Of a stretch of 64,000 bases of DNA, positions 1 to 8,896 are shown piece after piece (within the stretch, counting starts at the first letter, position 1; each line of letters opens with the position of its first letter). A model generated the notes under the pieces. The model worked only from the letters and a program-made list of their open reading frames with translations. It was not told where the DNA came from and searched no databases. This stretch comes from Burkholderia puraquae (lineage in GTDB: Bacteria > Pseudomonadota > Gammaproteobacteria > Burkholderiales > Burkholderiaceae), in the NCBI RefSeq assembly GCF_002099195.1, contig NZ_NBYX01000005.1:414732-478731 (forward strand), read 5' to 3'. Both the position numbers and the translations under genes were made by a program.

Positions 1-124
1 GCCCGAGACCCTTCACGGATTCGAGCGCGGCCTGGTCAGCCGTGTTGACTTCTACGGCTGCGACAAGGCCTGCGGCGAGCGACAGCGATAGCGCGACGAA
101 CAGCATCAGCAGCTTTTTCAGCAT
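1..124 (-). CDS. ComEA-like helix-hairpin-helix protein (partial, N-terminal part)
   Basis: The minus strand from ATG at 124 reads MLKKLLMLFVALSLSLAAGL followed by VAAVEVNTADQAALESVKGLG and then runs off the window. The first ~24 residues form a signal peptide or membrane anchor. The stretch VNTADQAALESVKGLG is the opening of the helix-hairpin-helix repeat of ComEA-type DNA-binding proteins, which in naturally transformable bacteria bind incoming DNA in the periplasm. Many beta-proteobacteria carry a short stand-alone form such as this. The gene is cut by the window edge, so its length and C-terminus cannot be judged. Confidence 0.75.
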   Translation of the reverse strand, partial: MLKKLLMLFVALSLSLAAGLVAAVEVNTADQAALESVKGLG

Positions 125-369
125 GGCAAAGGCTCCCTGGTTTTGACGGATGAATGGCTGTTGCAACGGACGGCGGGGCGCAACCTGGCCGGACGTCGCC
201 GTTAAGCATAGGACAAATGCGTGCCCTTTTTAAGACAGGCTGACCGAATCTTGCTGAAGGCTTGCGGCGCTGTAAAGACCGAAACCCTCGCCGGGCGGCG
301 ATTTTGACCATTCTTTACGGTGTCGCCGCGGTGCGGCCGATATTCGTCGCGCTGGCTGTTCGGCAGGGC

Positions 370-395
370 TTGACTTAGAGTGAACTCTAACTCCT
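370..395 (+). promoter_or_regulatory. MerR-type promoter/operator
   Basis: TTGACT at 370-375 is followed after 19 bases by TAACCT, the long spacer typical of MerR-controlled promoters. Within the spacer lies a perfect inverted repeat, TTAGAGT-GA-ACTCTAA (375-390). It ends 20 bases before the MerR gene at 411, so it is most likely its autoregulatory operator and also drives the overlapping downstream gene. The -10 match is weak. Confidence 0.6.
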
Positions 396-410
396 AACCT
401 TGTTCCTGCC

Positions 411-872
411 ATGTCGAAAACCGTATCCCAACCTTCCTCCACCGGCCCGCTGACGATCGGCCAGGTCGCCGAAATGACCGGCTTGTCGACGCATACGCTG
501 CGGTACTACGAGCAGGCCGGCCTGCTGCGCGCGATTTCGCGCACCGCGGCCGGGCACCGGCTGTATGCACCGGCCGACCTTGACTGGCTGGCCTTCGTGA
601 TGCGCCTGAAGGCGACCGGCATGCCGATCGCGCAGATGCAGGCATTCGCGGCACTGCGCGCGCAAGGCGAGTCGACCTTCGGTGCGCGGCGCAGCCTGCT
701 GGTCACGCATCGCGATGCGGTGCGCGCGCATATCGCGGAGCTGCAGGCGAGCCTCGACGTGATCAGCGACAAGATCGTGAACTATGAGGCACAGGAGCGG
801 GATATGGCACGACGGGCAAAACCTTCTCACGCTCTATCGGAACAGGACGGACACAATGGAACGACTCGTTGA
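411..872 (+). CDS. MerR family transcriptional regulator
   Basis: A 153-residue protein with an N-terminal MerR winged-helix domain (about residues 14-85: LTIGQVAEMTGLSTHTLRYY, then a YAPADLDWLAFV segment) and a C-terminal coiled-coil dimerisation helix. There is no cysteine in the effector region, so it is not a metal or SoxR sensor. It resembles the AdhR/YyaN-type subgroup, which responds to aldehydes or other electrophiles; that is inference from the HTH only. The 3' end overlaps the next gene by 17 bases, so the two are translated from one mRNA and the partner is the probable target. A MerR-type palindrome lies directly upstream. Confidence 0.85.
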   Translation: MSKTVSQPSSTGPLTIGQVAEMTGLSTHTLRYYEQAGLLRAISRTAAGHRLYAPADLDWLAFVMRLKATGMPIAQMQAFAALRAQGESTFGARRSLLVTHRDAVRAHIAELQASLDVISDKIVNYEAQERDMARRAKPSHALSEQDGHNGTTR

Positions 873-1290
873 AGACCGCTATACGCGCGGCTGGAACAAA
901 CTGAAGGAAATCGACGGCGAAGCGGGCGAGCGCGTGATCGAAGCCCTCGCGCCGATCGCGCCGGATTTCGGGCGGTTGATCGTCGAGTTCGGCTTCGGCG
1001 ACATCTACAGCCGGCCGCAGCTCGACCTGAAAGCGCGCGAAATCGCGACGATCGCGGCGCTGGCTGCGCTCGGCAATGCGCAGCCGCAGTTGAAGGTACA
1101 TATCGAGGGCGCGCTGAACGTCGGCTGCACGCGCGACGAGATCGTCGAGGTCTTCATGCAGATGGCCGTCTACGCGGGTTTCCCGGCTGCGCTCAACGCG
1201 CTGTTCGCCGCGCACGAGGTGTTCTCGCGGCGCGACGAAGCGGCGGGCAAGGCGGGAGAGGTGAACGAAGCGGCTGAGCAGGCCTCATGA
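856..1290 (+). CDS. carboxymuconolactone decarboxylase family protein
   Basis: A 144-residue protein starting at ATG 856 inside the end of the MerR gene. It has the all-helical CMD/AhpD-like fold: the segment LDLKAREIATIAALAALG and the following GCTRDEIVEVFMQMAVYAGF are typical of gamma-carboxymuconolactone decarboxylase relatives. The CxxC pair of AhpD peroxidase members is absent, with only one Cys in that region, so disulfide peroxidase activity is not expected. MerR/CMD pairs are common in Burkholderia and are usually linked to electrophile or aldehyde stress. Substrate unknown. A longer reading from 784 exists but would overlap the MerR gene more and lacks family similarity. Confidence 0.8.
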   Translation: MERLVEDRYTRGWNKLKEIDGEAGERVIEALAPIAPDFGRLIVEFGFGDIYSRPQLDLKAREIATIAALAALGNAQPQLKVHIEGALNVGCTRDEIVEVFMQMAVYAGFPAALNALFAAHEVFSRRDEAAGKAGEVNEAAEQAS

Positions 1291-1309
1291 TCGGGCGCGC
1301 GCCCGCGCT

Positions 1310-3226
1310 TCACGCGCGGTGCGGCGCGACGATCCGGTGCTTCGCGATGCGCCGGTACAGCGTCGCGCGCGAGATGCCGAGCGCCTGCGCGGCCGCGTCG
1401 GGCCGCCAGCGGTGCGCAGTGAGCGCCGCGACGATGCGGCCGCGTTCGTCGTCAGGCAGCGGGCCGGGCGCCACGCCGCCGAGCTGCGCGGCGATATCGG
1501 CCGGCAGGTCATGCCGCGTCACGCGCGCGGCATCGCACACCGCGCACGCATAGCGCAGCACGTTGCGCAACTGCCGCACGTTGCCGGGCCACGGGTACGC
1601 GGCGAGCTGTTCGGCGAGCGTTGCATCGAGCGTCAGCACATGGCCGGTTGCCTGCGCCTCCTCGGCGAACACGGCAGCAATCACGTCGCGCACGTCGGCG
1701 CGCGCGCGCAGCGGCGGCAGGTCGAACGTCGCGCCGCTCAGCCGGTAGTACAGGTCCTCGCGGAACGTGCCTTCAGCCACCATCCGCGTGAGATCGCGGT
1801 GCGTCGCGCAGATCACGTCGAGATCGACACGTACGGGCGTATCGCTGCCGAGCGGCACGACCTCGCCATCGGCGAGCACGCGCAACAGGCGCGTCTGCAG
1901 CGCGAGCGGCATATCGCCGATTTCGTCGAAGAACAGCGTGCCGCCGTCGGCGAGCGCGATCTTGCCGCGCGCGCCGTGCTTGCGTGCGCCGGTGAACGCG
2001 CCGGCCGCATAGCCGAACAGTTCGCTTTCGATCAGCGCTTCCGGCAGCGCGCCGCAGTTGACCGCGACGAACGGCCGCGCGCGCCGCGCGCCGGCGTCAT
2101 GGATCGCGCGCGCGAACACTTCCTTCCCCGCACCGGTTTCGCCGAGCACGAGAATCGGCAGCCGCTTGCTTGCGACACGCAGCGCGAGTTCGGCCTGTTG
2201 CGCGATATGCGCGTCGCTGCTGTGCAGGAACGGCGTCAGCGCGCCGACGTGGCGTTGCGCGGTGCCCGGGCGGCGCGAGGCCGTGCCGGGCTCGCGGCCG
2301 GTGCGCCGTAACGGCGCACGCAGCCGCGCATAGAGCGGCGCGCCGGTCGCGCGCAGCCGCAGGGCGACGATCGCGTCGAGCCGCGCGGCATCGCGCAGCG
2401 GCATCTCGGTCGCATCGAAGATCTCGTCGATATGGCGCGGTTCGCGCAGCGCCGGCAGCGCGTCGCGCGCCTGCCGGTTCGCGGCGACGATATTGCCGCA
2501 TTCGTCGAACGCGATCAGCCATTCCGGTTGCGCTTCGACGTAGTGACGATTCGGATGCCCGAACAGGATCCAGTGCTGCGCGGTGCTGTGCACGAAGTAG
2601 CCGTCCTCGATCAGCGCCGCACTCTGCCGCACGAGCTGATAGACGAGACGCTGGCTGTCGCGGCCGTCGGGCGAATGAACGGCCGATGCGTCGAGCACGC
2701 CGATCAGCTCGCCGCCCGGCGAAAAGATCGGCGCCGCGCTGCAGGTGAGCGTCGTGAACGCCGCGCGAAAGTGATCGGTCTTGTGCACGGTGATCGGCGC
2801 GAGATCGGTCAGCACGTTCGCGACACCGCACGTGCCTTCCTCGCTTTCCGACCAGCACGAACCGATGTGCAGCCCCGCGTGGCGGAAGTCGTTGCGGCGC
2901 TCGCGGTCGATCCGGTAGTCGATCGTCACGCCGTGTGCGTCGGTCAGCATCACGCAGTAGTCGGCGACGCGGATCATGTCGTGCAGCCGTGTCAGGCACT
3001 GGCCCGACGCGCGCAGGAAGGCCTCCTCCTTGTCACGCACTTCGCGCAGCTCGGCCGCGGTCAGCACGCGCGGGCCGATCGACGAAGCGGGGTCGAGACG
3101 GTAGCGCTCCAGCGACCGTTGCCACGACGACACGAGGCGCGTGGATTCGGCCGGCGCGGGCAGGCGTCCGGCGAGCGCGCCGAGCACACGGTCGGCGTGC
3201 TGGGCCTGGGGGACGGCGTAGGGCAT
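1310..3226 (-). CDS. acoR: sigma-54-dependent activator of acetoin catabolism, AcoR
   Basis: A 638-residue enhancer-binding protein starting at ATG 3226. It has an N-terminal GAF-type sensor (about residues 60-215), a probable PAS-like section (about 225-300), an AAA+ domain with Walker A GETGAGKE (362-369), an intact sigma-54 contact loop GAFTGA (409-414) and Walker B FFDEIGDM (432-439), and a C-terminal Fis-type HTH ([15 protein letters not shown]). This order matches AcoR of Cupriavidus and Pseudomonas, which senses acetoin or acetaldehyde and activates aco genes with sigma-54. It is divergent from acoX, separated by a 533-base region containing a sigma-54 promoter. An upstream start at 3274 adds 16 residues without family similarity. 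Confidence 0.92.
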   Translation of the reverse strand: MPYAVPQAQHADRVLGALAGRLPAPAESTRLVSSWQRSLERYRLDPASSIGPRVLTAAELREVRDKEEAFLRASGQCLTRLHDMIRVADYCVMLTDAHGVTIDYRIDRERRNDFRHAGLHIGSCWSESEEGTCGVANVLTDLAPITVHKTDHFRAAFTTLTCSAAPIFSPGGELIGVLDASAVHSPDGRDSQRLVYQLVRQSAALIEDGYFVHSTAQHWILFGHPNRHYVEAQPEWLIAFDECGNIVAANRQARDALPALREPRHIDEIFDATEMPLRDAARLDAIVALRLRATGAPLYARLRAPLRRTGREPGTASRRPGTAQRHVGALTPFLHSSDAHIAQQAELALRVASKRLPILVLGETGAGKEVFARAIHDAGARRARPFVAVNCGALPEALIESELFGYAAGAFTGARKHGARGKIALADGGTLFFDEIGDMPLALQTRLLRVLADGEVVPLGSDTPVRVDLDVICATHRDLTRMVAEGTFREDLYYRLSGATFDLPPLRARADVRDVIAAVFAEEAQATGHVLTLDATLAEQLAAYPWPGNVRQLRNVLRYACAVCDAARVTRHDLPADIAAQLGGVAPGPLPDDERGRIVAALTAHRWRPDAAAQALGISRATLYRRIAKHRIVAPHRA

Positions 3227-3317
3227 GGTCGGCTCCGGTTCCGTACAGCGGGGAATGCGATGTTCTTGTAGCACATCCCGTTCGGCGGATCACATTGCAT
3301 CGCAGCACGCAGCGGGT

Positions 3318-3335
3318 GTGAGACGTTCGTCTCAC
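3318..3335. promoter_or_regulatory. inverted repeat, probable AcoR upstream activating site
   Basis: Perfect 8-base arms, GTGAGACG-TT-CGTCTCAC. A related pair CGTCTC-8 nt-GAGACG follows at 3349-3368, and a half copy GTGAGACG at 3499-3506. The repetition upstream of a sigma-54 promoter supports an enhancer role; that AcoR is the protein that binds is inference from position. Confidence 0.6.
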
Positions 3336-3613
3336 CGGTATCGCGGGCCGTCTCGTGCCGTTGAGACGCGTTCATGTGCGAACTGCGGAGATCGTCCGGC
3401 ATGACGCGGCGTGCGCGGCGCCGCCATACCGCGGGGTTTGCGGGCGGAACGGTGTGCTTGCGCCGGCGTCGCGATCGCCGTTTCGTTACATCGGCGAGGT
3501 GAGACGAGCGGGCCGAATTGCCGCGCGCTCCATTCGTCCAGCAGCGAATCCGGAGCGCTTGCATACCCGCCGCGTCAGCATTCACAAGGGTTTCACGTTC
3601 ATCGCACGCACGA

Positions 3614-3629
3614 TGGCACGCCGCTTGCA
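3614..3629 (+). promoter_or_regulatory. sigma-54 (-24/-12) promoter of the aco operon
   Basis: The sequence TGGCACG-CCGC-TTGCA matches the sigma-54 consensus TGGCACR-N4-TTGCW at every defined position, with ten bases between the GG and GC dinucleotides. It points toward acoX, 131 bases before its start. An adjacent sigma-54-dependent activator gene (acoR) makes the assignment strong. Confidence 0.88.
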
Positions 3630-3759
3630 GAGATCACGGGCAAGTCGGCGCGGTCGCGTTGACGACGATCCGCCGCCCGGCGATGGCAGCGGACGAAACA
3701 GGCAGGACCGCAGCGCGCGCCGATGTGCCGCGGCCGGCCAACTGGATGGAGACAAACCC

Positions 3760-4818
3760 GTGACGACGCCCGTTACCGTCGGCGTGATCGCGAACCCCGC
3801 ATCGGGGCGCGACATCCGCCGCCTCACGACGCATGCATCCGTGTTTCCGACGGCGGAGAAGGCGAACATGATCGTGCGCCTGCTGGCCGGCCTCGGCGCG
3901 ATGGGCGTCGAGCGCGTGCTGACGCTGCGCGACCGGACCGGCATCGCGACGCTGCTGCTGCGCGCACTCGACACGCATCGAGCGGTCGCACCGCACGAGC
4001 GCTGGCCCGAGGTCGAATTCGTCGACCTGCCGATCACCGACACCGTCGCCGACACGCACGCCGGCGCCGCGTACCTGCACCGGATGGAAGTCGCGCTGAT
4101 CGTCGTGCTCGGCGGCGACGGCACCCATCGCGCCGTGGCCGCGCATTGCGGCACGACGCCGCTCGTCGCGCTGTCAACCGGCACCAACAACGCGTTTCCC
4201 GAACATCGCGAAGCGACCGTCGCCGGCGTCGCGGCAGGACTCGCCGCGACCGGCGCGGTGCCGGCCGAAGTCGCGTTCACGCGCAACAAGCGGCTCGTCG
4301 TGCGCTGCGTGGCGGGTGCGCAGCCGGGGCGCGAGGAGATCGCGCTCGTCGACGTGTGCGCGGCGCGACAACGTTTCATCGGCGCCCGTGCAATCTCGGG
4401 CTCCGACGACATCGATTCGCTCTACCTGACGTTCGCGGAACCGGACGGGATCGGCCTGTCCGCGCTCGGCGGCGCGTGGGCGCCGCTCGAACGCAGCGCG
4501 CCGCACGGGCTCGCGATGCGCTTCGCGACCGAAGGCAAGACGGCCGGCACGCCGCTCGTCGCGCCGATTGCGCCGGGCCGCGTCGATCGCGTCGTGATGC
4601 GCAGTTGCGAGCGGCTCGAGCCGGGCGCGTGGCAGACGATCCCGTTCGAGCGCGGCACGCTCGCATTCGACGGCGAGCGCGAGATCGAGGTCGCGCGCGG
4701 CGATCGCTACGAGATCTCGCTCGACTGGCGCGGGCCGCTAACCGTCGACGTCGGCCGCACGTTGCGCCACGCGTCGTCACGGCAACTGCTGCGCGATGCC
4801 CGCGCGTGGCGCGAATGA
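3760..4818 (+). CDS. acoX: acetoin catabolism protein AcoX (NAD kinase-like)
   Basis: A 352-residue protein from GTG 3760, preceded by a GGAG ribosome site. It begins VTTPVTVGVIANPASGRDIR and contains the GGDGT nucleotide-binding motif (118-122) and a STGTNNAF segment, as in ATP-NAD kinase and diacylglycerol-kinase-like folds. AcoX is the first gene of aco operons in Cupriavidus and Burkholderia; its biochemical role in acetoin cleavage is not established. Reading farther upstream to 3355 would run through the sigma-54 promoter, so the GTG is preferred. It is followed 59 bases later by the dehydrogenase gene, in the same operon. Confidence 0.88.
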   Translation: MTTPVTVGVIANPASGRDIRRLTTHASVFPTAEKANMIVRLLAGLGAMGVERVLTLRDRTGIATLLLRALDTHRAVAPHERWPEVEFVDLPITDTVADTHAGAAYLHRMEVALIVVLGGDGTHRAVAAHCGTTPLVALSTGTNNAFPEHREATVAGVAAGLAATGAVPAEVAFTRNKRLVVRCVAGAQPGREEIALVDVCAARQRFIGARAISGSDDIDSLYLTFAEPDGIGLSALGGAWAPLERSAPHGLAMRFATEGKTAGTPLVAPIAPGRVDRVVMRSCERLEPGAWQTIPFERGTLAFDGEREIEVARGDRYEISLDWRGPLTVDVGRTLRHASSRQLLRDARAWRE

Positions 4819-4877
4819 GCCCCAGCTTTCCCGAGAGACATTTCGATATCCATAACGACCATCAAGGAGACATCGCC

Positions 4878-5654
4878 ATGACAGCCCCACTTGAAAGACA
4901 GGTCGCCATCGTCACGGGCGGCGCGCGCGGCATCGGCCGCGGCATTGCGCTGACACTTGCCGGCGCGGGCGCCGACATCCTGCTGGCCGACCTGCTCGAC
5001 GACGCACTCGATGCCACCGCGCGAGAGGTGCGTGCGCTCGGCCGCCGGGTGGCGGTCGCGAAGGTCGACGTCACGCAGGCCGCACAGGTCGACGCGATGG
5101 TCGGGCAGGCGCTCGCCGACCTCGGCCGGCTCGACATCCTCGTGAACTGCGCGGGCGTGATCAGCATTCATCCGGTCGGCGAACTGACCGAGCGCGACTG
5201 GGATTTCGTGATGGACGTGAACGCGAAGGGCACGTTCCTCGGCTGCCGCGCGGCGCTCGCGCCGCTGAAGGCGCAGGGCCGCGGCCGGATCATCAACGTC
5301 GCGTCGATCGCCGGCAAGGAAGGCTTTCCGAATCTCGCGCACTACAGCGCATCGAAATTCGCGGTCGTCGGCTTCACGAACGCGCTCGCGAAGGAGGTCG
5401 CGCGCGACGGCGTGACCGTCAACGCGATCTGCCCCGGCATCGTGCGTACCGACATGTGGGACCGGCTGTCCGACGCATGGAAGGCCGATGGCGAATCGGT
5501 CGAGGCGTCGTGGCAGCGGCACCAGTTGACGCTGATTCCGCAGGGCCGCGCACAGACGCCGGAGGACATGGGCCGGCTCGCGCTGTTCTTCGCGACGATG
5601 GACAACGTCACGGGCCAGGCCGTGAACGTCGACGGCGGCTTCACGTTCCACTGA
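4878..5654 (+). CDS. short-chain dehydrogenase, probable acetoin/butanediol dehydrogenase
   Basis: A 258-residue classical SDR starting at ATG 4878 after an AAGGAGA ribosome site. It shows the cofactor motif TGGARGIG (13-20), NCAG (90-93), catalytic Ser143, Tyr156 and Lys160 (YSASK), and the C-terminal NVDGGFTFH ending common to the family. Its place between acoX and acoA suggests it oxidises 2,3-butanediol to acetoin or interconverts acetoin and diacetyl, feeding the dehydrogenase complex. Substrate specificity cannot be read from sequence; other hydroxy or keto compounds remain possible. Confidence 0.82.
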   Translation: MTAPLERQVAIVTGGARGIGRGIALTLAGAGADILLADLLDDALDATAREVRALGRRVAVAKVDVTQAAQVDAMVGQALADLGRLDILVNCAGVISIHPVGELTERDWDFVMDVNAKGTFLGCRAALAPLKAQGRGRIINVASIAGKEGFPNLAHYSASKFAVVGFTNALAKEVARDGVTVNAICPGIVRTDMWDRLSDAWKADGESVEASWQRHQLTLIPQGRAQTPEDMGRLALFFATMDNVTGQAVNVDGGFTFH

Positions 5655-5731
5655 CGGCCGCAGGCCGTGCAATCCGTCGCCGCGGCCTGGCCGCGGCGGC
5701 ATTCGCAGTCAGACCTACCCAGGAGACACAC

Positions 5732-6715
5732 ATGACCGTTTCGACACAGCTCAGCAGGGACAAGCTGCTGGACGCCTACCGGCTGATGCGCACGATCCGC
5801 GAATTCGAGGAACGCCTGCACGTCGAATTCGCGACCGGCGAGATTCCCGGTTTCGTTCACCTGTACGCGGGCGAGGAGGCGTCCGCGGTCGGCACGATGC
5901 TGCACCTCGGCCTCGACGACTACGTCGCGACCACGCACCGCGGCCACGGCCATTGCATCGCGAAGGGCGTCGACGTGCGCGGGATGATGGCCGAGATCTA
6001 CGGCAAGAAGACGGGCGTCTGCCATGGCAAGGGCGGCTCGATGCACATCGCCGACCTGGCGATGGGGATGCTCGGCGCCAACGGGATCGTCGGCGCGGGC
6101 GGCCCGCTCGTCTGCGGTGCGGCGCTCGCGGCGAAGCACAGGAAAACCGGCGGCGTCGGCGTGTGCTTCTTCGGCGACGGCGCATCGAACCAGGGCGTGA
6201 TCTTCGAATCGATGAACCTCGCGTCGGTGTGGCGGCTGCCGGCGATCTTCGTGGCGGAAAACAACGGCTACGCGGAAGCGACGTCGTCGAGCTGGTCGGT
6301 CGCGACCGACAACATCGCCGATCGTGCGAACGGGTTCGGGATGCCGGGCGTGATCGTCGACGGCTTCGACTTCTTCGCGGTGCACGAGGCGCTCGGCGAA
6401 GCCGTGGAGCGCGCGCGCAACGGCGGCGGCCCGACGCTCGTCGAGGTGAAGTTCACGCGCTATTTCGGCCACTTCGAAGGCGATGCGCAAACCTATCGCG
6501 CACCCGGCGAGGTGCAGAAGCTGCGCGACGAGAAGGATTGCCTGAAGCATTTCGAAACCCGCGTCGTGCGCGCTGAAGCGCTGACGACCGCCGACCTGCG
6601 CGCGGTCGATGCACAGGTGAAGGCGCTGATCGACGATGCGGTCGCGCAGGCCAAGGCCGCGCCGGTACCCGACGCAGCCGACCTGCTGACCGACGTCTAC
6701 GTGTCGTACCCGTGA
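5732..6715 (+). CDS. acoA: acetoin dehydrogenase E1 component, alpha subunit
   Basis: A 327-residue thiamine-diphosphate enzyme subunit. The ThDP-binding motif begins GDG (148-150) and ends NN (177-178). The THRGHGHCIAKG segment and HGKGGSMH are typical of E1-alpha subunits of 2-oxo acid and acetoin dehydrogenases. With AcoB it cleaves acetoin and passes the acetyl-level fragment to the lipoyl group of AcoC, releasing acetaldehyde. The ribosome site AGGAGA lies seven bases before ATG 5732. acoB follows after 54 bases. Confidence 0.94.
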   Translation: MTVSTQLSRDKLLDAYRLMRTIREFEERLHVEFATGEIPGFVHLYAGEEASAVGTMLHLGLDDYVATTHRGHGHCIAKGVDVRGMMAEIYGKKTGVCHGKGGSMHIADLAMGMLGANGIVGAGGPLVCGAALAAKHRKTGGVGVCFFGDGASNQGVIFESMNLASVWRLPAIFVAENNGYAEATSSSWSVATDNIADRANGFGMPGVIVDGFDFFAVHEALGEAVERARNGGGPTLVEVKFTRYFGHFEGDAQTYRAPGEVQKLRDEKDCLKHFETRVVRAEALTTADLRAVDAQVKALIDDAVAQAKAAPVPDAADLLTDVYVSYP

Positions 6716-6769
6716 GCGCGGCCTGACACCGAGGCCGGCACGGCGAACCGAACATTCCAGGAGACAGAC

Positions 6770-7774
6770 ATGGCAAGGAAGATCACTTATTCGCAGGCGA
6801 TCAACGAGGCGCTCGCGCAGGAAATGGCGCGCGACGACAGCGTGATCGTGATGGGCGAGGACAATGCAGGCGGCGCGGGCGCGCCGGGCGAGGACGACGC
6901 GTGGGGCGGCGTGCTCGGCGTGACGAAGGGGCTGTTCCACAAGTTTCCGGGCCGCGTGCTCGATACGCCGCTGTCGGAAGGCGGCTACATCGGCGCGGCG
7001 GTCGGCGCGGCCGCGTGCGGGATGCGGCCCGTCGCGGAGCTGATGTTCATCGATTTCATGGGCGTGTGCTTCGACCAGATCTTCAACCAGGCCGCCAAGT
7101 TCCGCTACATGTTCGGCGGCAAGGCCGTGACGCCGGTCGTGATCCGCGCGATGTACGGCGCCGGGCTGCGCGCGGCCGCGCAGCACTCGCAGATGCTCAC
7201 GTCGCTGTTCACGCACATCCCGGGGCTGAAGGTCGTGTGTCCGTCGACGCCGTACGACGCGAAGGGGCTGCTGATCCAGGCGATCCGCGACAACGATCCC
7301 GTGATCTTCCTTGAACACAAGCTGCTCTATACCCGCGAAGGCGACGTGCCGGAGGAGTCCTATGCGATTCCGTTCGGCGAAGCGAACGTGATGCGCGACG
7401 GCGACGACGCGACGATCGTCACATACGGCCGGATGGTGCATCTCGCGATGGACGCGGCCGCGAAGCTTGCGAAGGACGGCATCCAGGTCGAGGTGATCGA
7501 CCTGCGCACGACGTCGCCGCTCGACGAAGAAACGATTCTCGAAAGTGCGGAGCGCACCGGGCGCGTGGTGGTCGTCGACGAAGCGAACCCGCGCTGCTCG
7601 ATCGCGACCGACATCGCTGCGCTCGTCGCGCAGCGCGCGTTCCGGACGCTCAAGGCACCGATCGAGCTCGTGACCGCGCCGCATACGCCCGCGCCGTTCG
7701 CGAGCGTGCTGGAAGACCTGTATATCCCGTCCGCCGATGCGATTGCGCAGGCGGTCCTGAAGACGAGGAGCTGA
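6770..7774 (+). CDS. acoB: acetoin dehydrogenase E1 component, beta subunit
   Basis: A 334-residue E1-beta subunit of the transketolase-like pyrimidine and C-terminal domain type. Recognisable segments are MARKITYSQAINEALAQEM, the DTPLSEGGYIGAAVGAA region, MFGGKAVTPVVIR and the C-terminal domain around IVTYGRMVHLAMDAA. It forms the alpha2-beta2 acetoin:ThDP enzyme with AcoA. A GGAGACAG ribosome site precedes ATG 6770. acoC starts only five bases after its stop codon, consistent with translational coupling. Confidence 0.94.
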   Translation: MARKITYSQAINEALAQEMARDDSVIVMGEDNAGGAGAPGEDDAWGGVLGVTKGLFHKFPGRVLDTPLSEGGYIGAAVGAAACGMRPVAELMFIDFMGVCFDQIFNQAAKFRYMFGGKAVTPVVIRAMYGAGLRAAAQHSQMLTSLFTHIPGLKVVCPSTPYDAKGLLIQAIRDNDPVIFLEHKLLYTREGDVPEESYAIPFGEANVMRDGDDATIVTYGRMVHLAMDAAAKLAKDGIQVEVIDLRTTSPLDEETILESAERTGRVVVVDEANPRCSIATDIAALVAQRAFRTLKAPIELVTAPHTPAPFASVLEDLYIPSADAIAQAVLKTRS

Positions 7775-7778
7775 CACG

Positions 7779-8894
7779 ATGTCGATTCACATGATCACGA
7801 TGCCCAAGTGGGGGCTGTCGATGGAGCAGGGGCAGGTCAACGGCTGGCTGAAGGCGCTCGGCGAACGCGTGACGAAGGGCGACGAAGTGCTCGACGTCGA
7901 GACCGACAAGATCTCGTCGGGCGTCGAATGCGCGTTCGACGGCACGCTGCGCCGGCAGGTCGCGCAGGAAGGCGAGACGCTGCCGGTCGGCGCGCTGCTC
8001 GGCGTCGTCGCGGCCGCCGACGCGAGCGATGCCGACATCGATGCGGCGATCGCCGATTTCCAGCGCGATTTCGTGCCGAGCGCGGCTTCCGACGAAGCCG
8101 CGGGCCCGCAGCCCGAAAAGGCACAGATCGGCGGCCGGACGGTGCGCTTCCTGAAGCTCGGTGAAGGCACCGGTACGCCCGCCGTGCTGATCCACGGCTT
8201 CGGCGGCGACCTGAACAACTGGCTGTTCAATCACGCGGATCTCGCCGCGCACCGGCCGGTGTGGGCGCTCGACCTGCCCGGTCATGGCGAATCGGGCAAG
8301 GCGGTCGAGACGGGCAGCCTCGACGAACTGGCCGACGCGGTGCTCGCACTGCTCGATGCGAAGGGCATCGACAAAGCGCACCTGGTCGGCCATTCGATGG
8401 GCGGCGCGGTTGCGATGACGGCGGCCGAGCGCGCGCCGCAACGCGTCGCGTCGCTGACGCTGATCGCGAGCGCCGGGCTCGGCGCCGACATCAACCGTGC
8501 TTACATCGACGGCTTCGTCGCCGGCAACAGCCGCAACACGCTGAAGCCGCACCTCGGTGCGCTGTTCGCGGACAACGCGCTGGTGACGCGGCAACTCGTC
8601 GAGGATCTGGTCAAGTACAAGCGGCTCGAAGGCGTGCAGGCCGCGCTCGAGAAGATCGCGGATGCCGCGTTCGACGGCGCCGCGCAGCGGCGCGTGTTCC
8701 GCGACCGGCTCGCGACGCTTGCGCCGCGCACGCTCGTGATCTGGGGCGAGCGCGACCAGGTGATCCCGGCGCAGCACGCGCAGGGTTTGCCGGATGGCGT
8801 GCGGGCCGAGGTGATCGCCGGCAGCGGGCACATGGTGCAGATGGAGGCGGCTGCCGACGTGAACCGCCTGATCGTCGCGTTTCTCGGAGACTGA
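7779..8894 (+). CDS. acoC: acetoin dehydrogenase E2 component (lipoyl domain plus alpha/beta hydrolase)
   Basis: A 371-residue fusion. Residues 1-80 are a lipoyl domain with the acceptor lysine K44 in [12 protein letters not shown]. From about 115 to the end is an alpha/beta-hydrolase fold with nucleophile elbow GHSMGG (Ser206) and a late histidine near 351 (GSGHMVQ). The usual E2 acyltransferase catalytic domain (HHxxxDG) and the peripheral subunit-binding domain are missing. This is the AcoC architecture of Cupriavidus and Pseudomonas, where it serves as dihydrolipoamide acetyltransferase. The next gene, a lipoyl synthase, starts two bases after the stop. Confidence 0.92.
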   Translation: MSIHMITMPKWGLSMEQGQVNGWLKALGERVTKGDEVLDVETDKISSGVECAFDGTLRRQVAQEGETLPVGALLGVVAAADASDADIDAAIADFQRDFVPSAASDEAAGPQPEKAQIGGRTVRFLKLGEGTGTPAVLIHGFGGDLNNWLFNHADLAAHRPVWALDLPGHGESGKAVETGSLDELADAVLALLDAKGIDKAHLVGHSMGGAVAMTAAERAPQRVASLTLIASAGLGADINRAYIDGFVAGNSRNTLKPHLGALFADNALVTRQLVEDLVKYKRLEGVQAALEKIADAAFDGAAQRRVFRDRLATLAPRTLVIWGERDQVIPAQHAQGLPDGVRAEVIAGSGHMVQMEAAADVNRLIVAFLGD

Positions 8895-8896
8895 CG

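Larger units (their letters stand above)
3227..3759. promoter_or_regulatory. acoR-acoX divergent control region
   Basis: This 533-base region holds no gene I can support. It carries GAGACG-type elements: a perfect inverted repeat at 3318-3335, a second pair of arms at 3349-3368 and a single GTGAGACG copy at 3499-3506. A sigma-54 promoter lies at 3614-3629. The layout (activator sites 110-300 bases upstream of a -24/-12 promoter) is that of a classical enhancer-dependent promoter. The long reading frame that runs through it from 3355 continues into acoX and is not needed as coding sequence. Confidence 0.75.

Noticed and set aside
3355..3759. N-terminal 135-codon extension of acoX
   Set aside because: It would read through the sigma-54 promoter and has no similarity; a GTG with ribosome site at 3760 fits the family start.
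5342..7777. 811-codon open frame antisense to acoA and acoB
   Set aside because: Arg/His-rich composition without family motifs, in a third-position GC-rich context that keeps complementary frames open. The plus-strand genes are unmistakable.
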